In this document: one piece after another, positions 42,769 through 51,255 of the stretch
Layout of the letters: every line of letters starts with the position of its first letter
Numbering within the stretch: position 1 is the first letter of the stretch
Source of the DNA: Methylobacterium gnaphalii
GTDB lineage: Bacteria > Pseudomonadota > Alphaproteobacteria > Rhizobiales > Beijerinckiaceae
Direction of reading: 5' to 3'
DNA length: 64,000 nt
NCBI RefSeq assembly: GCF_007992215.1
Contig: NZ_BJZV01000006.1
Span: 62,001 to 126,000, forward strand
Notes under the pieces: model-generated
What the model saw: only the letters and a program-made list of their open reading frames with translations
Databases searched by the model: none
Told to the model about the DNA's origin: nothing
Translations under genes and position numbers: made by a program

Positions 42769-43046
42769 CTCGCCAAGCGCTAGGGAATAGGATTGTTCAA
42801 ATCAGCAGTGCTTCGTACCGTTTCGGACACGATCTATATGAGCAAAAACTGATGATATTAGGAAAAATCGCCCGCACATACCGACGAGATCAATATCTGT
42901 AAGTTCGAAGATTTGATCGCAGAGAAAGTGGCGACCGCGCTCGTGCACGATGGATCTGACCATCTGCTCGCCTAAGCCGTACCCTGGATCAGCTGTCGCG
43001 ACGCGCGGCGACACACTTCCGATCGGCCGCGTTCCGCCAAACGAAA
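42769..43046. other. Spacer before the tRNA-His terminator
   Basis: About 280 bases, AT-richer near 42790-42930. No gene recognised. Confidence 0.4.
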
Positions 43047-43073
43047 AAGGGGCTGGCGCCCGCGCCAACCCCT
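43046..43073 (-). terminator. Terminator of tRNA-His
   Basis: GGGGCTGGCGC and GCGCCAACCCC form a G-C-rich stem around a short loop. On the minus strand TTTTT follows. It begins 22 bases past the tRNA 3' end. Confidence 0.85.
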
Positions 43074-43094
43074 TAAATCATCAGTCGAAAGACA

Positions 43095-43171
43095 TGGTAC
43101 CACCGCCCCGGCTCGAACGGGGGACCTCTTGATCCACAATCAAGCGCTCTAACCAACTGAGCTACGGCGGC
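43095..43171 (-). tRNA. tRNA-His (GTG)
   Basis: 77 bases including an encoded CCA. Acceptor GCCGCCG with CGGTGGT (a G-T pair inside), D-arm AGCTCAGTTGGTTAGAGC, anticodon loop with GTG, T-loop GTTCGAGCC. Position 73 is A and the base before G1 is T, so the extra G-1 typical of tRNA-His is not encoded. This is the known alphaproteobacterial form. Confidence 0.97.
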
Positions 43172-43278
43172 ACAGTGGCTGCGGTGTATCGAAGGGATCG
43201 GCGCTTTACAAGCGGATCCGCACACTCGATGCGCGGATGGTGACCGAGCGCGCGTGGCGAGCATGGCACGGCCCTCGG

Positions 43279-43644
43279 CTACTCTCCGGGATGAAGCGTC
43301 TGGCGGCTCCAGCGGGACTGCAGCCAGGCGAAGATCCAGGCCGCGGCGACGCCGAGGCCGGCCGCCATCGCCTTCACCAGAAAATCCGGTACGCGGCCGT
43401 GGCGGCTTGCCGTGAAAACTTGGCCGACCTCCAACCCTGCTGCGACGGCGACGCCCACCGCGAGGGCGAGCAGGCGGTGGCGCGGATAGCCGACGGCGAA
43501 GAGAAAGCCGAGCAGCGCGTAGGCCAGCGCCCGCTCAAGATTCGCATTGTCGACGATGACCGGACGCAGGCCGATCGGCGCAAGCGTCACGATGACGAGC
43601 GCAGCGACGAGCATCCAGGCCATCAGGCGCGCGAGCTTGTGCAT
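43279..43644 (-). CDS. VanZ-like membrane protein
   Basis: 121 residues, four membrane helices (about 7-25, 37-53, 58-76, 90-108). LERALAYALLGFLFAVGYP and GLEVGQVFTASRHGRVPDFLVKAMAAGLGVAA carry the VanZ-family motif (E-x-x-Q x6 R x2 D x4 N/K). VanZ homologues are small membrane proteins of unclear role outside teicoplanin resistance. Single gene. Confidence 0.85.
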   Translation of the reverse strand: MHKLARLMAWMLVAALVIVTLAPIGLRPVIVDNANLERALAYALLGFLFAVGYPRHRLLALAVGVAVAAGLEVGQVFTASRHGRVPDFLVKAMAAGLGVAAAWIFAWLQSRWSRQTLHPGE

Positions 43645-43720
43645 GGGATGCGTCGTCGCTCGGGTGGCTGGCTTCGGTCAAGTGTGACACGGCACTGGCC
43701 TCATGACGCCGAGGGAATGA

Positions 43721-44182
43721 TTAAGAAATCTGCCTACCGATACCGGAGGTCGCGCCCCGAGGCTCATGTCGGACGACGATCCGATGCGCCGTCATGCCCA
43801 GGAGCATCGCTGCCACGAAGACCGCAGCTGGCAGTGCGCCGGTGGAGAGCGCCGCCACCGCCGGACCGGGACAGAAGCCTGACAGGCCCCAGCCGATCCC
43901 GAACAGGGCCGAGCCGGCAATCAGGGGTCGGTCGATCCGACGACCCGCCGGGATCTGGAAGGTCTCGGCCAGAGCCGGCCGCGGGAGCCGGCGCACGAGC
44001 TGATAGCCGAGGGCCGAAACCGTCACGGCCCCGCCGAGCACGAAGACCAGACTCGGATCCCACGCACCCCCGACGTCGAGGAAGCCGCGCACGCGGGCAG
44101 GGTCGAGCATGCCCGACAGGGCCAGGCCCAGGCCGAAGATCAAGCCGAGCCCGAGGGCTGTGATCATGCGCACCGGCATCAT
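43721..44182 (-). CDS. YedE-type sulfur transporter half, DUF6691
   Basis: 153 residues, four membrane segments. GLIFGLGLALSGMLDPARVRGFLD, FVLGGAVTVSALGYQL and ALFGIGWGLSGFCPGPAVAAL show the YeeE/YedE pattern with its Cys in GFCPGP, used by the thiosulfate carrier TsuA-like proteins. The start (ATG at 44182) overlaps the end of the other half by 4 bases. The two short halves together equal one full YeeE/YedE transporter. Confidence 0.88.
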   Translation of the reverse strand: MMPVRMITALGLGLIFGLGLALSGMLDPARVRGFLDVGGAWDPSLVFVLGGAVTVSALGYQLVRRLPRPALAETFQIPAGRRIDRPLIAGSALFGIGWGLSGFCPGPAVAALSTGALPAAVFVAAMLLGMTAHRIVVRHEPRGATSGIGRQIS

Positions 44183-44610
44183 GATCCAGACCACCAGGGC
44201 ATGCTGATGCGCGTGAGCGCCGTCGTGAACATCCCGGCGAACACGAAGGTGAGCACGGCTGCGATCGAGCGGGGCGACAGTCGTGCCAGCCCGGCAACGC
44301 CGTGCCCGCTGGTGCAGCCCGAGCCGAGCCGCGTCCCGAAACCGACGAGCAACCCGGCGAGAGCGAGCACCGGCAGCGAGGCGACGATCCGCATCTCGGG
44401 CCAGGCGCCGGCAATGCCCGCATAGGCCGGCGGTCCGAGCACGAGACCGGCGACGAAAGCAGCATCGACCCAGCGGCGCTCGCCCCGGTCCGTGCCGAGG
44501 CCGGCGACCAGTCCGCTGACCCCGGCGATGCGGCCGTGCAGGAGCAGCATCAGCGCCACCGACAGTCCGATCAGGGCGCCGCCGGCCAGGGAGGCCCAGT
44601 AGGAACTCAC
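44179..44610 (-). CDS. YeeE/YedE family sulfur transporter half
   Basis: 143 residues, four membrane segments. GGALIGLSVALMLLLHGRIAGVSGLV, LVGFGTRLGSGCTSGHGVAGLARLSPRS is the signature with the conserved Cys in GSGCTSGHG. Imports thiosulfate or a related sulfur compound. The start is the GTG at 44610 after GGAGGAGAGG, overlapping the sulfurtransferase stop. Middle gene of a three-gene operon. Confidence 0.9.
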   Translation of the reverse strand: MSSYWASLAGGALIGLSVALMLLLHGRIAGVSGLVAGLGTDRGERRWVDAAFVAGLVLGPPAYAGIAGAWPEMRIVASLPVLALAGLLVGFGTRLGSGCTSGHGVAGLARLSPRSIAAVLTFVFAGMFTTALTRISMPWWSGS

Positions 44611-45044
44611 ACCTCTCCTCCGCCATGGGCATCGAGCCAGCGCGCCGCGCCGGAGAGGTCGATGCCGAGCCGCGCGCCGTAATCGAGCAACTCCTCCCGG
44701 CCGAGATTGCCGGCGAGCACCTCGCCGATCGCCCAAAGCGTCAGCGAGCGGGTGCCGCTCCGGCAATGCGCGACGACAGGGCCAGGGGCAGCCAGCACTG
44801 CCTCGCGGAAGCGGTCGACATCCTCGCGGCTCAAGCTAGGGCCTGTGACCGGGATGTGGAGATATGAGAGGCCAGCCGCCTCGGCGGCAGCGGCTTCTGC
44901 CTGCGTGCCGAGCTGTCCAGCCTCCTCGCCGTCAGGGCGGTTGTTGATGAGAAGCGTCGTGCCGGTCTCGCCGAGGGCTGCGATCTCTGCCTCGCTCGGC
45001 TGATGCGCGACCGAGAGCTTGTCGTTGACGGGCGTGATCTTCAT
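44607..45044 (-). CDS. TIGR01244-type sulfurtransferase / DUF442 phosphatase-like protein
   Basis: 145 residues. PTP-like active loop HCRSGTRSLTLW (C-x5-R) at about residues 94-105, with VNDKLSVAHQPSEAEIAALGETG at the front, typical of the small TIGR01244/Blh N-domain group linked to sulfide metabolism. First gene of the operon with two YedE halves, pointing to uptake and handling of reduced sulfur. The AT-rich spacer upstream (45100-45180) probably holds promoter and operator. Confidence 0.88.
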   Translation of the reverse strand: MKITPVNDKLSVAHQPSEAEIAALGETGTTLLINNRPDGEEAGQLGTQAEAAAAEAAGLSYLHIPVTGPSLSREDVDRFREAVLAAPGPVVAHCRSGTRSLTLWAIGEVLAGNLGREELLDYGARLGIDLSGAARWLDAHGGGEV

Positions 45045-45315
45045 GGGCGGTCTCCTACCGGCGCAGACCCGGCATCCTCTGTCGCGTATCGCGTGAGACG
45101 CCGTGAAACAAGGCTTTCAAATTGGAAGTTATCCTCGAAATATTCATTTAAAACAATAAGTTAGTATAATAACCCCACGAAGACGTTGACCTCCTCAAGG
45201 GGCTGCCACGGCACTGAGGGGCAGCCGGCCTCGCTCAAATGAGAAACTAGGCAGGGCGATGGCCTCGCCCGTTTTTACGAGCGGCAAGAATGGGTCGGGC
45301 CAATCCCGGCGGGGT

Positions 45316-47082
45316 TCAGGCGGCCACCGGCAGCCTGATCTCCGCTGTGGTGCCGGTGCCGACGTGGCTGTCGAGCCGCAGGCTTCCCCCCGCCTGCGTC
45401 GCGAAGCGCTCGACCAGCGAGAGGCCGAGGCCGGAGCCCTTACCGGATTCCTTGGTGGTGAAGAACGGCTCGGTGGCACGCTTCAGCATCTCCGCATCCA
45501 TGCCGCGGCCGGTATCCTTCACCGACAGGACGATGGTGTTCCCCTCTTCCCGCACGGAGATGTGGACGCGCCCACCTCCAGCCATGGCGTCGCGCGCGTT
45601 GACGACGAGGTTGAGCAGGGCCGTCTCCAACTCGGTCGGATCGACCCGGACCGGGCGCAGGCCCCGGGGCGCATCCAGCGTGATTCTGATCTTGGAGCCG
45701 ACCGCCTGGCCGAGGAGGTCGAGCACCCCGACCACCAGATCCGAGACCGGGACGACGACCGGCGCTTCGTCCTCCTGGCGGTGGGCGAAGGCGAGCAGCC
45801 GCCGCGTCAAGGCTACGCCTCGCTCGGCTCCCTGAGACGCACTCTTCACGTAGCCGTCGACCCGTTCGATATCCTCGGGTCTGCGGCCGGTCAGGCGCTT
45901 GGTGGCGAGTTCGAGGTTCACGAGCACGACGTTGAGCAGGTTGTTGAAGTCGTGCGCGATGCCCCCGGTGAGTTGACCGAGCGCCTCCATCTTCTGGGCC
46001 TGCCGCAGAGCCGATTCCGCCTCGACGCGCTGATGCTCCTCGGCGAGCAGCAGCGCCTGCATCGCCGCCTCGTCCCGCGACTTCACCAGCGCCATGCGGG
46101 CCACGGAGAACAACAACAGCGTGGCGATGGCGGCGATGATGAGGTTGATCAGGACCTGGCTGCGCCAGGGCGCCAGCACGTTGTCCACGGCGAAGCCCAC
46201 CTCGACATAGACCGGGTAACCGTCCACCTTGCGGAAGCCCGAGATCCGCCGCGCGCCGTCGAGCGGCGAGACGTAGTCGATCGTACCATCGGCGAGGTGC
46301 CGGATGCCGGCCTCGCTGGCCGCGGCGGTGGTGATGGGGCCGAGCGCGCCCGTTTGCTCGGGATCGATCGAGGGGCGGCCGGGAATGGGTGGGATCTGCG
46401 CCAACACGCGGGTATCGGCGCGGATCAGGGCAACACGGTCACTCTGGTTAAGGGCGAGAGTGCGGTAGAACTCCTCGAAATATTGCTGCGAGATCGCGAT
46501 CACGAGCGCGCCGTGGGTTGCGCCGGGAATGTCGTGGCGGCCGCGTGAGGTGAGAAGGACGGTCTTGCCGGAGATCCGGCTCCTGACCGGCAGACCGATC
46601 ACTAAGCCGTCACGACCCTGGAGCAATCCCGGTCGGTCGCGGTTGGCTGCAGTCGCGTTCTGGATGTATTCGCGATCCCCGACATAAGTCTTGGGCACCG
46701 GGAAGTAGCGGCTATGCGCGATGGCCGCGCCATCCGCGTCAACGATGGTGATGCCGTCGACGGAGCGCATGTCCCTGTCGATGGTGGAGAGGTATTCGTG
46801 CAGCAGCTTCTCCTGGAACTGCCCCTCCGTGTGCAGCAGGTGCTCCTCGATCCGGCTGAAGGCGGCGTTGTAGCCGTCGAAGGTCGCCGCAGCCTGCTGC
46901 GCCAGCAGTTCCGCCATGCGGGTGGTACGGTTCGTTGCATTGTCGAGTAACAGGGCCCGGCTCTGCAGCGTCACGAAGGCGAAGACGGCCGTCGGGACAA
47001 TGAGAGACAGCACGAGCAGAAGTCTCAGGAGGCCCATGGCACTCCTGAGACGTCGAAAGGACCCTCCCAGGCCTTCGAGCAT
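45316..47082 (-). CDS. Sensor histidine kinase with extracytoplasmic Cache-like domain
   Basis: 588 residues. TM1 at about 18-40, a ~270-residue periplasmic double-Cache-like domain (DGITIVDADGAAIAHS, YVGDREYIQN, SGFRKVDGYPVYVEVGF), TM2 at about 310-335. The kinase core follows: H-box LGQLTGGIAHDFNNLLNVV, N-box LLNLVVNARDAM, G1 VKDTGRGM, F FFTTKE, G2 GKGSGLGLS. The GIAHDFNN type often pairs with a receiver; none is attached or adjacent, so the partner is elsewhere. Complete. Confidence 0.94.
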   Translation of the reverse strand: MLEGLGGSFRRLRSAMGLLRLLLVLSLIVPTAVFAFVTLQSRALLLDNATNRTTRMAELLAQQAAATFDGYNAAFSRIEEHLLHTEGQFQEKLLHEYLSTIDRDMRSVDGITIVDADGAAIAHSRYFPVPKTYVGDREYIQNATAANRDRPGLLQGRDGLVIGLPVRSRISGKTVLLTSRGRHDIPGATHGALVIAISQQYFEEFYRTLALNQSDRVALIRADTRVLAQIPPIPGRPSIDPEQTGALGPITTAAASEAGIRHLADGTIDYVSPLDGARRISGFRKVDGYPVYVEVGFAVDNVLAPWRSQVLINLIIAAIATLLLFSVARMALVKSRDEAAMQALLLAEEHQRVEAESALRQAQKMEALGQLTGGIAHDFNNLLNVVLVNLELATKRLTGRRPEDIERVDGYVKSASQGAERGVALTRRLLAFAHRQEDEAPVVVPVSDLVVGVLDLLGQAVGSKIRITLDAPRGLRPVRVDPTELETALLNLVVNARDAMAGGGRVHISVREEGNTIVLSVKDTGRGMDAEMLKRATEPFFTTKESGKGSGLGLSLVERFATQAGGSLRLDSHVGTGTTAEIRLPVAA

Positions 47083-47217
47083 CTGATGTCCCGCTCGTTC
47101 AAGCTGATTCGCGCCCGATCATCCTGAGAAGATCGAGGATCAGCAAGTCGTTAGGCCGGAAATCGAACAGGCGATGCAAGAATACAGCGCCGCACAGGTT
47201 GCAGACGATTTTCGAGG

Positions 47218-48222
47218 TCAACGAACACGTTTCAGAAAATCATCGTAGAGACGGAAAACAGCGTTGCCGTCCTCGAAATGCGGGAAGGCGCCCGTCGGCA
47301 AGCGATGGACTGTCCAGTTGCGCCGGGAGACGGCCTCGCCAACCCGGTCGTAATCGGTGAAGTCACCGCGCGACCCACGCAGCATCCAGACCGGCAGGCG
47401 CAGATCCGCATAGAGGCGGCTGACGTCAGTCGGGAAGAGGTAGCCCGAGAGGAAAGAGAACGGCGCGTATTCGGCACCGGGCTGACGCGCCGAGAGCTGG
47501 TCGTACTCGAACAGGCCCTCGTCGATATCTTGCGAGCCCCAGGTGCGCTCCAGGAAGTAGCGCATGCTCGGCCGGCTCACGAGGGCGTCGAAGAGCGGCC
47601 GCCTCCAGAGCGGGAAGCTGGCGATCTCGCGCGCCAGCGGGCGTCGGCGGTCGCCGCCTGCGGGGCCGTCGCCGGAGAGGCGCTCATCGAACCCGACGGG
47701 GCTGATCATGCCGAGGCTGGCATAGTCCGCAGGCCGCTCCACGGCGGCACGGGCGAGATAGGCGCATGGCAGTGACAGCGCGATGGCGTCGATCGCCGCT
47801 CCGCCGTGCCGGCCGCGGATCTCCTGCGCGATCGCGTGGATCGCATCCGTCATCAGGTGTGGGGTGTAGGCGCGGTCCGAGCGCTCCGAGAAGCCGAAGC
47901 CCGGCAGGTCGAGGGCATAGACCGGACGGCTCTTCCGGTAATGCTCGTAGAGCGGCCTTACCTCGTAGGCACTGGCCGCGGCATTGACCGAGTGGATCAG
48001 AAGCAGCGGCACGCCGGCCCGCTCGTCACAGGCGTAGAAGTTCACCGCACCAGCCCGCGTCCGTAACACCCGGCGGCGGCCGGGCAGCGCCGGAGGCAGC
48101 GGCACATGCCCTCGGCCAAGATGGCTCCAGGCGATCCATGCACCGGCAGTGGCCAACGGCAGCAGGGCGAGCGTCTTGGCCCTGTGCCTACGGGCGGGGC
48201 GGCGGTCTGGATGAAAGATCAT
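47218..48222 (-). CDS. Alpha/beta hydrolase
   Basis: 334 residues. One N-terminal hydrophobic segment (LALLPLATAGAWIAW) may anchor it in the membrane. The alpha/beta core: LLLIHSVNAAASAYEVRPL (oxyanion region), VYALDLPGFGFSER, then the elbow as IALSLPCAYLAR, not the usual GxSxG, an acid near GSRGDFTDYD, and His in FPHFED. The changed elbow makes specificity uncertain. Lies 14 bases before the DUF4174 gene on the same strand, downstream of it. Confidence 0.82.
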   Translation of the reverse strand: MIFHPDRRPARRHRAKTLALLPLATAGAWIAWSHLGRGHVPLPPALPGRRRVLRTRAGAVNFYACDERAGVPLLLIHSVNAAASAYEVRPLYEHYRKSRPVYALDLPGFGFSERSDRAYTPHLMTDAIHAIAQEIRGRHGGAAIDAIALSLPCAYLARAAVERPADYASLGMISPVGFDERLSGDGPAGGDRRRPLAREIASFPLWRRPLFDALVSRPSMRYFLERTWGSQDIDEGLFEYDQLSARQPGAEYAPFSFLSGYLFPTDVSRLYADLRLPVWMLRGSRGDFTDYDRVGEAVSRRNWTVHRLPTGAFPHFEDGNAVFRLYDDFLKRVR

Positions 48223-48235
48223 GCGGGCCTTCTCC

Positions 48236-48652
48236 TTAGCGCCGTTTCATCTCGTCGCGCCGCATCGGCATGGCGTCGATGGTCGCGAACAGGGTTTGGG
48301 GTGGGATCGGCTCCGCAGAGGAGAGCTTCGGGCCGCCATCCTTGCCGACCAGCACGGCGCGAAAGGCGCCCTCGGACAAACCGAGCCGCTGCCGCAAGGC
48401 CGCGGCCTGTTTGCCCGAGCCGACAGCCTCGATCACGACGAGATCCCGCTCCTTCACGCCACCGCGCGCCGAGGCCAGCGCCTCACGCTGGGCCCGCAGC
48501 CGGGCATCGTCCGCCTCGGGGGCCGCGATGACGAGGACACGCGACGTCCAGAGATGCGCGGCCAGCGGATCGTCACTCGCGGCCACCGCCGAACCGGCAG
48601 TTGCCGTCGCGATGAGAGCAGCCCCCGCGAGGTTTCCGATCCGGCCTACCAT
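48236..48652 (-). CDS. Secreted DUF4174 protein
   Basis: 138 residues. Signal peptide about 1-24. DUF4174 pattern: RVLVIAAPEADDARLRAQREAL, VIEAVGSGKQAAALRQRLGL, FRAVLVGKDGGPKL, LFATIDAMPMRRDEM. The domain has a thioredoxin-like layout without the CxxC pair. Periplasmic; role unknown. ATG at 48652. Probably one operon with the hydrolase after it. Confidence 0.85.
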   Translation of the reverse strand: MVGRIGNLAGAALIATATAGSAVAASDDPLAAHLWTSRVLVIAAPEADDARLRAQREALASARGGVKERDLVVIEAVGSGKQAAALRQRLGLSEGAFRAVLVGKDGGPKLSSAEPIPPQTLFATIDAMPMRRDEMKRR

Positions 48653-48983
48653 ATCGTCGTCTCCCGCCGCCCAGACTACGCTGTGCCGGCCTCGAACCGG
48701 CCAGCTGTCCCGCTCGACAACGTTCTTAAGTTTGTTCGGATCGCAGCAAGGACGTCGCAGCCTGACGATTTGTCCGAGATCACGGTCTCTGGAACAGCCG
48801 GAAATCAACGCGCCAATGGATTAAAATAATTCACCGGACGTAAGGCTGCAAAAGATAAGATTTGGGCTTCGTCTACGCGCTATCGGCGAAAAGGCTTCTT
48901 TGTTTCCCGCGAAGACTTTGCTTGAGGCAGCGTGGCGCTATCTTGCCTCTGGCGCGGGCAGTGACCCACATATGAGGATACGG
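48653..48983. other. Spacer between divergent genes
   Basis: 330 bases with promoters for the DUF4174 operon and the poly-His gene. No gene or repeat seen. Confidence 0.4.
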
Positions 48984-49166
48984 ATGTCCACACGGCTTCT
49001 CGGCGGCCTCGCCGCTCTCGTCCTGACTGCCGGTCTGCAGATCGGATCGGTACAGGCCGCTCCCTTGACGACGGGTGCCGGTCATTCGGGTCCGGACGAC
49101 ACGACCCTCGTGCACAGCATCCGGCACCGTCATCACCACCACCATCATCACCATCACCACCGCTGA
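48984..49166 (+). CDS. Secreted protein with natural C-terminal poly-histidine tail
   Basis: 60 residues. Signal peptide about 1-25 (LLGGLAALVLTAGLQIGSVQA), a short polar middle (GAGHSGPDDTTLVHSI) and an end of HRHHHHHHHHHHR. An uninterrupted ten-His run would bind Ni2+, Zn2+ or Cu2+ in the periplasm. Start ATG 48984 with GAGGAT upstream; an in-frame ATG at 48972 is possible. Confidence 0.75.
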   Translation: MSTRLLGGLAALVLTAGLQIGSVQAAPLTTGAGHSGPDDTTLVHSIRHRHHHHHHHHHHR

Positions 49167-49173
49167 GGTGGCG

Positions 49174-49207
49174 AGCACGGGGAGGGGCCTTCCGGGCCTT
49201 TCCCCGT
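49174..49207. terminator. Hairpin between convergent genes
   Basis: ACGGGGAGGGGCC and GGCCTTTCCCCGT pair over 13 positions (two G-T). It lies just after the poly-His gene and just before the end of the ABC-F gene, so may end both transcripts. Confidence 0.55.
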
Positions 49208-49220
49208 TGCGGTGAGACGG

Positions 49221-51092
49221 TCAGGCAGAGGCGCCCTCGATCTCACCGCTCAGTTCCAGCCACTCCTCCTCGGCGCGGGCCAGGGCAGTTGCCGCGTCGG
49301 AGCGCATCTTCGCCAATTCGCCGGCCTTGGCCGCGTCCTTGAGGAAGGCCGTGCCGTCGCCGAGCGCCGCATCGATCTTCGCGATGGCGGTCGAGAGCTT
49401 CTCCATCCGCGCCTCGGTGGCTTCGAGTCGCTTGCGCAGCGGCGCCAGCGCAGCGCGCCGCTCCACCGCCGAACGCCGAGCCTCCGCCTGCCGGCCGCCG
49501 CTGCTCTCCGAAGCACGATCGTTGTCACGCTCCGGACCGGCCAACACGAGGCGGCGATAGTCGTCCATATCGCCGTCATAGGCCTTTACCGAGCCGTCGC
49601 CGACGATCCAGAGTCGGTCAGCGCAGGCTTCGACCAGGAAGCGGTCGTGGCTGACCAGGATCACGGCACCCTCGTAATCGTTGATCGCCTCGACGAGGGC
49701 TTGGCGGCTCTCGATGTCGAGATGGTTCGTCGGCTCATCGAGGATGAGGAGATGCGGCCCCTCGAAGGCCGCAAGCCCCATCAGCAGCCGCGCCTTCTCG
49801 CCGCCGGAGAGCTGGCCCACCGGCGTATCGGCTTTGGAGGCCGGAAAGCCGAGTCGTGCGGCAGCCGAGCGGACGTGCGCCTCGGGCGCATCCTTCATCA
49901 GGTCGCGGACATGGGCGACGGCGCTCTCGGCCGGGCGTAGCTCGTCGAGCTGATGCTGAGCAAAATACGCCACCTGCATCTTGGAGGAGCGGCGCATCTC
50001 GCCCGAGAGTGGTGGTAGCCGGCCACCGATCAGCTTGCAGAAGGTCGACTTGCCGTTGCCGTTGGCGCCAAGCAGCGCCACCCGATCATCCGGTGCGAGG
50101 CTGAGATTGAGACCCTTCAGCACGATGCGCTCACCGTAGCCGGCCTGTACCCGCTCCATGGCAACGATGGGGGGCGAGAGCGGCCGCTTCGGGCTCGGCA
50201 AATGGATAACCGGGACATCGTCTTCGAGCAGAGCCGCGATCGGCTCCATCTTGGCGAGCCGCTTCATGCGCGATTGCGCCTGCCGGGCCTTGGTGGCCTT
50301 GGCCTTGAAGCGGTCGACGAAGCTCTGCAGATGGGCCCGCTCGGCGTCCTGCTTCGCCTTGGCCTTGGCCTGCAAGACGCGCTTTTCGGAGAGCTGCCGG
50401 GCAAAGCTGGTGTAACCGCCCCGGTAGATCGTCAGCTTGCCCCGGTCGAGATGCAGGATGTGATCGACGCACTCGTCGAGCAGGTCACGGTCGTGGCTGA
50501 TGATGATGGCGGTGCGCGGGTACTTTTCGAGATAGTCGTAGAGCCAGATCGTGCCCTCGATATCGAGATAGTTCGTCGGCTCATCGAGCAGCAGCAGATC
50601 GGGCTCGGAGAACAGCACCGCCGCGAGCGCCACGCGCATGCGCCAGCCGCCGGAGAAGTCGGCACAGGGACGTGCCTGTGCCGCTGCATCGAAGCCGAGC
50701 CCGTGCAGGATTGCTGCCGCGCGGGCCGGGGCGGAATGCGCGCCGATATCGACGAGCCGCGTCTCGATCTCGGCACGGCGCAACCCATCGGCATGCTCAG
50801 CCTCGGCCATCAGCCGGGCACGCTCGGTGTCCGCGGCGAGCACAACCTCGTGCAGCGTCTCCGGCCCGGCCGGCGCTTCCTGTGCTACGGCGCCGATCCG
50901 CATGCCCTTCGGCATCGACACGGCTTTGCCGTCGACCGGCAGCTCGCCGAGGATCGCGCGAAACAGGGTTGTCTTGCCTGCGCCGTTGCGGCCGACAAGT
51001 CCGACACGCGCACCGTCGGGGATTGCAAAGGTTGCCGCATCGAGGATCAGGCGTTCGCCGATGCGGTAGGAGAGGTCGTTAACGCGCAGCAT
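49221..51092 (-). CDS. ABC-F ATPase (YheS/Uup-like)
   Basis: 623 residues, soluble, two NBDs: Walker A GRNGAGKT and GANGNGKS; signatures FSGGWRMR and LSGGEKAR; Walker B DLLLLDEPTNYLD and HLLILDEPTNHLD. The linker (about 220-300) carries the Arg/Lys-rich P-site tRNA interaction motif with long helices, and the C-terminal ~90 residues are a coiled coil. ABC-F proteins act on the ribosome rather than in transport. The frame allows a GTG 6 bases earlier; I used the ATG at 51092. Confidence 0.95.
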   Translation of the reverse strand: MLRVNDLSYRIGERLILDAATFAIPDGARVGLVGRNGAGKTTLFRAILGELPVDGKAVSMPKGMRIGAVAQEAPAGPETLHEVVLAADTERARLMAEAEHADGLRRAEIETRLVDIGAHSAPARAAAILHGLGFDAAAQARPCADFSGGWRMRVALAAVLFSEPDLLLLDEPTNYLDIEGTIWLYDYLEKYPRTAIIISHDRDLLDECVDHILHLDRGKLTIYRGGYTSFARQLSEKRVLQAKAKAKQDAERAHLQSFVDRFKAKATKARQAQSRMKRLAKMEPIAALLEDDVPVIHLPSPKRPLSPPIVAMERVQAGYGERIVLKGLNLSLAPDDRVALLGANGNGKSTFCKLIGGRLPPLSGEMRRSSKMQVAYFAQHQLDELRPAESAVAHVRDLMKDAPEAHVRSAAARLGFPASKADTPVGQLSGGEKARLLMGLAAFEGPHLLILDEPTNHLDIESRQALVEAINDYEGAVILVSHDRFLVEACADRLWIVGDGSVKAYDGDMDDYRRLVLAGPERDNDRASESSGGRQAEARRSAVERRAALAPLRKRLEATEARMEKLSTAIAKIDAALGDGTAFLKDAAKAGELAKMRSDAATALARAEEEWLELSGEIEGASA

Positions 51093-51216
51093 GGGCACGT
51101 TCTGAGCGGCACCGGCCTCCTGTGCAAGACAGGATGCGCTTGGCCTGCGTCACAGCGAACCGGCAGCCGCAAATTCGGGCGCAGCTCTGGCGACGATCTG
51201 GACAGATTGCATCTGA

Positions 51217-51231
51217 GAACATATCAAGAAC
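51217..51231. promoter_or_regulatory. Candidate LexA (SOS) box
   Basis: GAAC-ATATCAA-GAAC, an exact match to the alphaproteobacterial GAAC-N7-GAAC operator. Lies 25 bases upstream of the ATG at 51256 and 125 bases upstream of the ABC-F gene on the other strand. Confidence 0.55.
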
Positions 51232-51255
51232 ATCGAATCAAGCATCGAGGGTAGC

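Noticed and set aside
48873-49178. Minus-strand frame starting with Met/Val repeats opposite the His run
   Set aside because: The repeated Met-Val-Val is just the antisense of the His codons. The plus-strand frame has a signal peptide and ribosome site.
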